A DNA stretch of 11,047 nucleotides, from positions 1 through 11,047 of the forward strand of contig DXLY01000018.1 of the NCBI GenBank assembly GCA_019414465.1, read 5' to 3'. This document shows, in pieces, positions 1-5,730 of the stretch. Within the stretch, counting starts at the first letter, position 1. Every line of letters starts with the position of its first letter. The notes below the pieces were generated by a model. It made no database searches. It had not been told where the DNA came from and worked only from the letters and a program-made list of their open reading frames with translations. The position numbers and the translations under genes were made by a program. The DNA comes from Collinsella sp. (GTDB lineage Bacteria > Actinomycetota > Coriobacteriia > Coriobacteriales > Coriobacteriaceae).

Positions 1-563
1 TCAACCGGGAGCTGTGGTTTTGCGCGCTCAAGCAGCTGTTTGTGACCGCGGCGGTCATCTCGCTGGAGACCACGGTGCTCTCGGCCCTGCCGCTGGGCTT
101 TAACAGTCTTATGCACGGGTATTTTCGCACACTGTGCGTGGGCTATGGCCTGTATGCCGTGGGCAATACGGTGATGCTCATCTTGCTGTACTTTACCGAC
201 TACAAGGGTGCCGTGCTGGCTTCGGGCCTGTTTGCCGGTGTGGCCGGGCTGGCGACCGCCGTGTCGCTGCTTTTGCCGCAGCAGTTTTACGGCTTTGGCT
301 TTTTGTTGGGTGCGGCGGTGTTTTTTATCGTGGCGTTGCTGCGGCTCGATACCTATACCGCCAACTTGCCGTATCGTATCCTGAGTCAACAGCCCATGGT
401 GGCGACCGACAAGACGGGTCGCTTTACACAACTGGGCCGCTTGCTCGACCGTGCCGAGCAGCGCTATGAGGAAGCCCGCCATAAGGGTGAGCCGCATGGC
501 TGGTTTGAGCGTACGGTGGTCCGTGTGTATCACAACCATTGGGGAGGTTCTGATGACCGATAG
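1..563 (+). CDS. pelG: PelG-type exopolysaccharide exporter, C-terminal part (5' end outside window)
   Basis: The frame is open from base 3 with no start, so the gene begins upstream; about 187 C-terminal residues are visible. PelG is a polytopic inner-membrane protein of the MOP/Wzx-like flippase group that works with the PelF glycosyltransferase to move Pel-type polysaccharide across the membrane. The visible part has at least three strongly hydrophobic segments, a YFTDYKGA loop between two of them, an FYGFGFLLGA helix and the ending TANLPYRILSQQPM. These resemble the C-terminus of PelG proteins as I recall them. A charged cytoplasmic tail of about 45 residues follows. The last 11 bases overlap the start of the CotH gene, which indicates translational coupling. 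PelF and other pel genes would be expected just upstream, but this cannot be checked here. Another MOP-family flippase is the main alternative. Confidence 0.8.
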   Translation, partial: NRELWFCALKQLFVTAAVISLETTVLSALPLGFNSLMHGYFRTLCVGYGLYAVGNTVMLILLYFTDYKGAVLASGLFAGVAGLATAVSLLLPQQFYGFGFLLGAAVFFIVALLRLDTYTANLPYRILSQQPMVATDKTGRFTQLGRLLDRAEQRYEEARHKGEPHGWFERTVVRVYHNHWGGSDDR

Positions 564-2322
564 GATGATGTCTCGCCGTCGCCTGATTGAGGCGGCTGCC
601 GGTGCGCTGTTGCTTTCGGGCTGCTCGGTGCAGGAAGACTCCTCGACCAAAAAGGTCAAAAAGCAGGACAAGATTAAAAAGGCCGAGTCCTCGGACGGTA
701 CCAAGCACCTCCGCGACAAGGACGAGCTCTACGAGGTCTATGATGACTCGGGCATTGTGACCATGTTCCTGACGGTCTCGCGCGGCAACAGCTCCGAGAA
801 CACCGATCATAGCTGGGCCGAGATCAATACGTACTCGGTCTACGACTACGCCGACATGGGCGTGGCACGCTATCAGGTTATGGGCCTGCTGCAGGCGGGC
901 GACGAAGACGGCCCGGTGGCCGGCGAGGTTGGCTATGGCGAGGAAGCGCCCAATGCTACCGTGCAGGTGCGCGGCCAGACGTCGAGCGGTTATACGCAGA
1001 AGAATTACAAGGTAGAGCTCAAAAAGGGCAAGGGTACCTGGCGCCAACAGCGCGCGATTGCGCTTAACAAGCACATGGGCGAGGGCATGCGTTTTCGCAA
1101 CAAGATGGCCTACGACCTTATTCGCGGGATTCCCCAGATGATGGGCCTGCGCACGCAGTTTGTGCATTTGTGGGTGTGCGACCAGACCGAAAAGTCCAAC
1201 GATACCTTTGAGGACTACGGCTTGTTTACGCAGGTGGAGCAGCTCAATAAAACGGCGCTTAAGGCGCACGGCTTGGATAAGAACGGGCATTTGTACAAGG
1301 TGAACAGCTTCGATTTCTATCGCTGCGAGGAAACTATTAAGCTTGCCGACGATCCCGACTACAACCAGGCCAACTTCGAGGGCATGCTCGAGATTAAGGG
1401 CGACTCGGACCACATCAAGCTCATCGAGATGCTCGATGCGCTCAACGACGAATCGCAAAAGATCGATGACGTGCTCGACACCTACTTTGATACCGAGAAT
1501 CTGGTCTATTGGTTGGCGTTTCAGATCCTGACGGGCAACTGCGATACGCAGAACCGTAACTGCTATCTGTACAGCCCGCTCAACTCAAATACCTGGTACT
1601 TTTTGGATTGGGATAACGACGGCATGCTGCGTAAGCTTGAGCTGAGCCTGAAGGGGTTCTCGGACTATGCGAGCTGGGAGCGCGGCGTGAGCAACTACTG
1701 GGGCAACGTGCTGTTCAACCGCGCGTTGCGCAGCAAGTCGTTCCGCAGCGAACTCGACCGTGCCGTCAAGGACTTGCGCTCGTATTTGACCGAGGCGCGC
1801 CTGAGCAAGATGATCAAGCACTACCGCGAGGTTACTGAATCGCTGGTCTTTGCTTCGCCCGATATCGACAATCTGCCTGTCACCAAGGATCAATACGAGC
1901 AAATCGCTACGGCGATTCCTTCTGAGATCGAGGAGAACTATAAGAGCTATTGCGAGAGCTTTAAAAAGCCCATGCCGTTCTATATTGGTGTGCCGCAGAT
2001 CGATAACGGTAAGCTGCGCTTGAACTGGGATGCCGCGTACGACTTTGAGGCGCGCGACATTCGCTATACCGTCGAGCTTGCGCGCGACTATGCCATAAGC
2101 GACGTGCTTTTTAAGGCAGAGGACGTGCTGCTTCCCGAGGTGACCTGCGATGCGCCCGATTCCGGCCAGTACTTTGTGCGCGTGCGTGCCACTAACTCCG
2201 ACGGCTATACGCAAGATGCGTTTGACTATTACGTTACCGACGACGGCAAGCAGTACGGCATGAAGTGTTTTTACGTGCAGGACGGCGGTAAGGTCGTGGA
2301 GGATACGTATGAGGAGGGCTAG
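553..2322 (+). CDS. CotH-kinase family lipoprotein
   Basis: A 589-residue exported protein of the CotH family, atypical protein kinases first known from Bacillus spore coats and later found in surface-polymer clusters. The ATG at 553 is chosen because GGGGAGG lies 5 bases upstream; an earlier in-frame start at 451 would sit deep inside pelG. The N-terminus has an Arg-rich SRRRLIE stretch, a hydrophobic core and a lipobox LSGC with Cys24, so a lipid anchor is predicted; the RRR pattern is also Tat-like. A Lys-rich linker follows. The kinase-like domain shows RGQTSS (Arg140), RNKMAYDL, DTQNRN (Asp331) and DWDND (Asp352, Asp354). The 23-residue spacing Asp331-Asp354 matches the spacing I recall for the two essential Asp of Bacillus CotH. 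The last ~110 residues look like a fibronectin-III-type beta domain. It overlaps pelG by 11 bases and the VTC gene by 14. The substrate is unknown. Confidence 0.88.
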   Translation: MTDRMMSRRRLIEAAAGALLLSGCSVQEDSSTKKVKKQDKIKKAESSDGTKHLRDKDELYEVYDDSGIVTMFLTVSRGNSSENTDHSWAEINTYSVYDYADMGVARYQVMGLLQAGDEDGPVAGEVGYGEEAPNATVQVRGQTSSGYTQKNYKVELKKGKGTWRQQRAIALNKHMGEGMRFRNKMAYDLIRGIPQMMGLRTQFVHLWVCDQTEKSNDTFEDYGLFTQVEQLNKTALKAHGLDKNGHLYKVNSFDFYRCEETIKLADDPDYNQANFEGMLEIKGDSDHIKLIEMLDALNDESQKIDDVLDTYFDTENLVYWLAFQILTGNCDTQNRNCYLYSPLNSNTWYFLDWDNDGMLRKLELSLKGFSDYASWERGVSNYWGNVLFNRALRSKSFRSELDRAVKDLRSYLTEARLSKMIKHYREVTESLVFASPDIDNLPVTKDQYEQIATAIPSEIEENYKSYCESFKKPMPFYIGVPQIDNGKLRLNWDAAYDFEARDIRYTVELARDYAISDVLFKAEDVLLPEVTCDAPDSGQYFVRVRATNSDGYTQDAFDYYVTDDGKQYGMKCFYVQDGGKVVEDTYEEG

Positions 2323-3100
2323 CGCGCTGCTTGAGCGCCTGGCGGCACCTCCTGCGCGTACCACGCAGGAGCGTTACCGCCACGAGCTCAAATTTCTCAT
2401 TAACGAGGGTGAGCACACTGCGCTTGCCTGTCGCATGGCGCCGGTGTTTAAGCTGGACAAGCATGCGCAGGCGGGCGGTTACACCATTCGCAGCCTGTAC
2501 TTTGACGACTACTGCAACTCGGCCTACGAGGAAAAAGACGCCGGTATTCTCATGCGCAAAAAGTATCGCGTGCGCATCTATAACGGCGGCGACAAGGTGA
2601 TTAAGCTCGAGCGCAAAAAGAAGTACGGTAGCTGGATCTACAAGGAGGACGCACCGCTCACGCGTGGCGAGTTTGAGCAGATTCTGGCTGGCGACTACGA
2701 CTTTTTGCTGAGGAGCCCCTATCCGCTCTGCCGCGAGTTCTACATCGAGTGCATCTGCAACGTGATGCGCCCGCGGACCATCGTGGACTATGAGCGCGAG
2801 CCGTGGGTGATGGATGAGGGCACCGTGCGCATCACGTTTGACATGAACGTGCGTGCCGCGGTGGGTAGCTTTGACATCTTTGACGCGACGCTGCCCGTGC
2901 TTCCAGTCCTGGAGCCCGGCAAGCTGGTGATGGAGGTCAAGTTTACGGAGTTTTGCCCGCAGCTGGTGCGCGATATGGTGCCGCCGGGCGCGGCCGAGCT
3001 TACGGCGGTCTCCAAGTACTGCCTGTGTTACGAAAAGACCGCCTACCTTCGCGGTTTTAACTACTGGGAATCGGATTTTGAGAACCGAGGGGATATTTAG
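2309..3100 (+). CDS. VTC-domain protein (polyphosphate polymerase-like)
   Basis: A 263-residue cytoplasmic protein consisting almost entirely of one VTC domain, the tunnel-fold (TTM/CYTH-like) domain that in yeast Vtc4 makes inorganic polyphosphate from ATP. Visible tunnel motifs, in order: RHELKF (24-29), YTIRSLYFDD (58-67), RKKYRVRIY (83-91), IKLERKKK (98-105), an IVDYEREP segment, a VRITFD strand and MEVKF (Glu209, Lys211). These alternating Arg, Lys and Glu residues are the expected phosphate- and metal-binding set, so catalytic competence is plausible. The start at 2309 has GGAGG 6 bases upstream and overlaps the CotH gene by 14 bases. No SPX domain or membrane segment is present; the neighbouring membrane protein may supply the membrane link (inference). 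The family assignment is firm; polyphosphate as the product is inferred from yeast. Confidence 0.88.
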   Translation: MRRASALLERLAAPPARTTQERYRHELKFLINEGEHTALACRMAPVFKLDKHAQAGGYTIRSLYFDDYCNSAYEEKDAGILMRKKYRVRIYNGGDKVIKLERKKKYGSWIYKEDAPLTRGEFEQILAGDYDFLLRSPYPLCREFYIECICNVMRPRTIVDYEREPWVMDEGTVRITFDMNVRAAVGSFDIFDATLPVLPVLEPGKLVMEVKFTEFCPQLVRDMVPPGAAELTAVSKYCLCYEKTAYLRGFNYWESDFENRGDI

Positions 3101-3103
3101 ACC

Positions 3104-3769
3104 ATGAGCACCAGGGATTTTTTTAAGAACTCCGTCTTGGAGGCGTTTGGTCAGGTCGACCCTGCCAAGATCGGCCTGTCGCTGCTCGTGGCGCTCGCCA
3201 TGGGCATTCTGATCTATTACGTGTACAAGCGCTTTTTTACCGGCGTGGTGTATTCGCGCAGCTTTGCCGTGACGCTCGTGGGCATGTGCGTGCTCACCTG
3301 CATGGTCACGCTCGCGATCTCGACCAACGTGGTCATCTCGCTCGGTATGGTCGGTGCTCTGTCTATCGTCCGCTACCGTACGGCGGTCAAGGACCCGCTC
3401 GACCTGCTGTATCTGTTTTGGGCCATTACCACGGGCATTACGGCAGGCGCCGGCATGTATGCGCTCGTGGGGCTCACGGCAGTGGTGATCGTGGTGCTGA
3501 TCGCCGGCTTTGCAAGCCACCAGGACAAGGCGCGCGTGTACATGATGGTCATCCACTACACGGGCCAGACCACCGGCGACGATATCGTGCGTGCATTTGG
3601 GCGCACCAAGTTCACCGTCAAGTCCAAGACCATGCGCGGCGACAAGGTCGAGATGGCCGTCGAAGTGTTCTCTGATGGTGTGGATATGCCCTATGCCGAT
3701 GCCATCCGCGTACTCGACGGCGTGGAGGACCTGACGCTCATCCAGTACAACGGCGAATATCACGGCTAA
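3104..3769 (+). CDS. DUF4956 family membrane protein
   Basis: A 221-residue membrane protein beginning 3 bases after the VTC stop codon, with a GAGGGGA ribosome-binding site about 10 bases upstream. About four hydrophobic segments are visible (near residues 23-42, 54-72, 76-89 and 102-136). The family hallmark is the conserved, partly charged stretch around 82-117 that includes RYRTAVKDP and then a Gly/Ala-rich TTGITAGAG helix. The final ~80 residues are soluble and probably cytoplasmic, with beta-alpha character and an acidic end. DUF4956 has no established biochemical function; as I recall it is commonly encoded beside VTC-domain and CotH genes, as here. A role as membrane anchor or conduit for the VTC product is inference. 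It is the last gene of the operon; a GC-rich hairpin follows 8 bases after the stop. Confidence 0.85.
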   Translation: MSTRDFFKNSVLEAFGQVDPAKIGLSLLVALAMGILIYYVYKRFFTGVVYSRSFAVTLVGMCVLTCMVTLAISTNVVISLGMVGALSIVRYRTAVKDPLDLLYLFWAITTGITAGAGMYALVGLTAVVIVVLIAGFASHQDKARVYMMVIHYTGQTTGDDIVRAFGRTKFTVKSKTMRGDKVEMAVEVFSDGVDMPYADAIRVLDGVEDLTLIQYNGEYHG

Positions 3770-3776
3770 TTTTGTT

Positions 3777-3798
3777 CCGGCGTTTTAACAAACGCCGG
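3777..3798 (+). terminator. Hairpin at end of the pelG-CotH-VTC-DUF4956 operon
   Basis: A perfect 9-bp stem CCGGCGTTT / AAACGCCGG closes a 4-base loop, starting 8 bases after the DUF4956 stop. No T-tract follows, so it is not a classic intrinsic terminator. It may act as a 3'-end stabiliser or as a weak or factor-assisted terminator. Confidence 0.5.
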
Positions 3799-3821
3799 AC
3801 CGCTCGACGCTGCGCGGACAT

Positions 3822-3905
3822 CTGCCGGGCGATCTGCCGCTCAAACCGTCGCTCGCGTACATAAAGTACGCGTCGCTCCTCTTTCGCGGCACCTCGCCAC
3901 GGCAG
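3822..3905 (+). repeat. Large palindromic intergenic repeat, copy 1
   Basis: An imperfect palindrome of about 84 bases. From outside to inside the paired blocks are CTGCCG/CGGCAG, GGCGA/TCGCC, TGCCGC/GCGGCA and the apical CGCGTAC/GTACGCG around a 5-base loop ATAAA. A symmetric 13+13 base internal loop (TCAAACCGTCGCT and TCGCTCCTCTTTC) separates the last two blocks. Weaker pairing continues to about 3812-3915. A second copy lies at 7248-7340 with the same loop sequences but different stem bases that still pair. It falls 53 bases after the DUF4956 stop and ends 68 bases before the next start. It could act as a structured RNA 3' element or as a DNA-level repeat; the sequence does not decide between these. 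Confidence 0.8.
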
Positions 3906-3973
3906 CTGCCCGCTCGCTGGCGTACGATCTTCATGGATGGTTTATTCGGTTCGGTTTTTGGGGACGGTGTTGC

Positions 3974-4966
3974 GTGGACGTGCAACAGTTAGAAGAGGAC
4001 TGGGCTGTCAGGGCTGGTGCGCGTGAGGCGCGTCTTGTTGCGGCCTCGCATGTGCCGGCGGCGCTGTCGATGCTGGGGATTGTGCAGCCCGGCGATCGCT
4101 TGGTGGCCTTTGCGGACGACTTTGCCGATGCATTTGCCTGCGGCTTTGATGGCTGCGATGTTGCGCTGGTGGGGGAGCCTGCGGCTGCGGCGTTTGCTGC
4201 TGCGTCCGAAGGCTTTGATGCTTCGTTTGATGCCGAGGGGCCGCACCTGTGGTGGTTCGTCAACTCCATCGGCGGGTTTGGTCTGCGTGTGCCCGACCTT
4301 CGCGCTCTGGGCCGCGCCGCTCGTGAGCCGCATGCGCTGCTCGTGGTTGATAACACTGCGTCAGGCGTCTTTGGGTGCAACCCGCTGCGTCTGGGCGCCG
4401 TGCTTTCGCTCGAGGCACTCGACCGTGTGTGTGCCGGCGTTGCGCCGCGCAAACTCGTCGCCGCTTCGGTGGCGCGCTCGCAGCTTAAGCGCCATCGCGT
4501 GGATGCCGCCGCCGAGTGTGCGTATGCGCTTCTTGCGGATTGCGGTGCGTCTGCACTCGACCTTTCTGTTAATGAGGCTTGCATGCTGGAGCGGGGGCTG
4601 TCTTCGCTCGACGCTCGCATGCAGGCCCACTTCGACCGCGCCCGTGCGCTGGCCGAGTATCTGGCCGCCAACGAGATGGTACGCAACGTGCGCTATCCCG
4701 GGCTGACCTCGCATCCCGACCATGCGGTTGCAACGGGAATCCTCGAGCACGGCTTTGGCCCGGCAGTTGAGTTTGACCTTATCGAGCGAAGTGCTGGTGA
4801 GCTGTTCGACACATTGCCGGGGGAGTTCCGCACGTCGCCCGCCGGCGGCTCAGCAACGCGCCTTTCGGCCCCACGCGGTAAGCGGGGGAGCGCCATCCGC
4901 CTCTTCGCCGGCACCGACGACCCTCTGCAGGTGGCTGCCACTCTCGATAACGCCCTTCGCAAGTAG
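3974..4966 (+). CDS. Cys/Met-metabolism PLP-enzyme homologue lacking the catalytic Lys (probable pseudoenzyme)
   Basis: A 330-residue relative of cystathionine gamma-synthase/lyase, fold-type I PLP enzymes of transsulfuration. Recognisable family blocks are LSMLGIVQPGDRLVAF, VVDNTASGVFGCNPLRLGA (Asp126, the expected PLP-ring Asp), LERGLSSLDARM, VRYPGLTSHPDHA and a C-terminal AIRLFAGTDD. At the position of the Schiff-base Lys (normally SATKY, 25 residues after that Asp) the protein has ALDRV, with Arg151. The phosphate-binding SGMA motif reads SHVPA, and the first ~60 family residues, which carry the Tyr/Arg PLP-phosphate motif, are absent. The GTG start at 3974 follows GGGGAC by about 8 bases, and no in-frame ATG or GTG is seen just upstream. 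The frame is otherwise intact, so this is unlikely to be simple decay. Family assignment is firm; normal catalysis is doubtful. Confidence 0.78.
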   Translation: MDVQQLEEDWAVRAGAREARLVAASHVPAALSMLGIVQPGDRLVAFADDFADAFACGFDGCDVALVGEPAAAAFAAASEGFDASFDAEGPHLWWFVNSIGGFGLRVPDLRALGRAAREPHALLVVDNTASGVFGCNPLRLGAVLSLEALDRVCAGVAPRKLVAASVARSQLKRHRVDAAAECAYALLADCGASALDLSVNEACMLERGLSSLDARMQAHFDRARALAEYLAANEMVRNVRYPGLTSHPDHAVATGILEHGFGPAVEFDLIERSAGELFDTLPGEFRTSPAGGSATRLSAPRGKRGSAIRLFAGTDDPLQVAATLDNALRK

Positions 4967-4983
4967 CTAATCGGGGTCTGTGT

Positions 4984-5139
4984 CACGAAAACGGCCTATT
5001 TACTACGTTTAAGCAATAGGGGTCGACCACACCCGCCTATTTTGAAAATTACCAAGCTGTTTACCAGCGGTTTTATTTTCATAATGTCCGGTATGGTCGT
5101 GGGTGTTCAACTAAACGTAGTAGATGGGCCCGTTTTGTG
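4984..5139. repeat. Inverted-repeat element with inner hairpins between convergent genes
   Basis: Two 28-base arms (4984-5011 and 5112-5139) are inverted repeats with 23 of 28 identities; counting G-T wobbles, 26 of 28 positions can pair. They share the block CTACTACGTTTA-like end (ACTACGTTTA, perfectly paired). The 100 bases between the arms contain two further stem-loops: AATAGG/CCTATT with GGGT/ACCC (5015-5041), and GAAAAT/ATTTTC with ACC/GGT (5044-5080). The element fills most of the 223-base gap between the 3' ends of the PLP-homologue gene and the minus-strand regulator. It could be a MITE-like insertion, a bidirectional 3' structure or a structured RNA. No clear target-site duplication was seen at its edges. 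Confidence 0.65.
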
Positions 5140-5189
5140 GCGCGAGCCTCAACCCGAGGGCGCTGTGGGCTAAAAACCGCCTAAAAGGA

Positions 5190-5537
5190 CTACTTTGCGT
5201 TGATGCTGGCGATGAGGGCGTCGGCTTTGGTAGCGATGACGTTGTTGATGTCGGTCTGCAGCTCCTCGTAGACCGCTATGGCCCGCTCGCCGGCGGGGGT
5301 GAGCGTGGATCCGCGGGCGCCGTCGCGCTCGATGAGCTTACAGCCTAGCTGGCCTTCCGCTTCGTTTACAATACGCCACGCTTTGGAATACGCCATGCCC
5401 ATGCTTTTGGCGGCGCGGTTGAGTGAGTGCTCCCGGGCAATACCCTGCAGCAGCAAGACGCAGCCATGGCCGAACACGCCCGGCAAATCCTTGTCGCACG
5501 CTTGAATGACCAACTTTGCCGTCGTCTTGTACTTCAT
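5190..5537 (-). CDS. ModE/LysR-type winged helix-turn-helix regulator (single domain)
   Basis: A 115-residue DNA-binding protein related to the N-terminal domain of ModE and to LysR-type HTH domains. The recognisable core is LLLQGIAREHSLNRAAKSMG, followed by MAYSKAWRIVNEAE and the wing LIERDGARGSTLTPAGERAI; the LTPAGER end is typical of the group. It ends soon after a C-terminal helix (YEELQTDINNVIATK), so the molybdate-binding MOP/TOBE domains of full ModE are missing and its ligand, if any, is unknown. The ATG at 5537 is chosen because GGAG lies 3 bases and GGGGAG 11 bases upstream; a GTG at 5546 would add three residues. It is transcribed divergently from guaB across a 193-base gap, so it may act on its own promoter and possibly on guaB (inference). 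Its 3' end faces the folded element at 4984-5139. Confidence 0.8.
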   Translation of the reverse strand: MKYKTTAKLVIQACDKDLPGVFGHGCVLLLQGIAREHSLNRAAKSMGMAYSKAWRIVNEAEGQLGCKLIERDGARGSTLTPAGERAIAVYEELQTDINNVIATKADALIASINAK

Positions 5538-5606
5538 ACGCTCCACGTCTCCCCGCTAAAGTGTTTGCTGGGCAAACGCAAAGCCTGCGTCAAACCCTCG
5601 TGTGCT

Positions 5607-5648
5607 CTTTCTAAACCATGCATTGTAGCAGTCAAAGTGCGTTAAGAT
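5607..5648. promoter_or_regulatory. Possible divergent promoter region between the regulator and guaB
   Basis: On the minus strand TTGACT (5635-5630) with TAGAAA 16 bases on, or an extended -10 TGCTACAAT (5630-5622), could drive the regulator gene. On the plus strand TAAGAT (5643-5648) could be a -10 for guaB, but no well-spaced -35 is evident. The matches are modest and overlap one another, so only the region, not exact sites, is supported. Confidence 0.35.
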
Positions 5649-5730
5649 ACTTCCCCAGTATTGGGCGCCCAAGGTTGGGCTGGGTCCTACGAGGCCTGCA
5701 GCCGACCGGTCGCATGGAAAAAGGAGAAAC
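5649..5730 (+). promoter_or_regulatory. guaB 5' leader with self-complementary segments
   Basis: The stretch contains TTGGGCGCCCAA (5661-5672), which competes with GCCCAA-GG-TTGGGC (5667-5680), an outer CCCAG/CTGGG pair (5654-5658 and 5680-5684) and the palindrome CGACCGGTCG (5703-5712). Mutually exclusive pairings are possible. No purine riboswitch or other known motif was recognised. AAGGAG at 5721-5726 is the ribosome-binding site of guaB. Confidence 0.35.

Noticed and set aside
424..1458. A 344-codon minus-strand frame, and a longer one at 2234-3763, opposite the surface operon
   Set aside because: They lie antisense to genes with clear family motifs and tight plus-strand coupling; the translations are His/Val/Ala-rich without motifs.
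5124..5348. A 74-codon plus-strand frame with ATG at 5124
   Set aside because: It starts inside the right arm of the inverted-repeat element and runs antisense into the regulator gene; no ribosome-binding site or domain.
5649..5730. Purine riboswitch or tRNA-like fold upstream of guaB
   Set aside because: No conserved purine-aptamer core, TPsiC-like arm or anticodon arm could be found; only short self-complementary segments are present.
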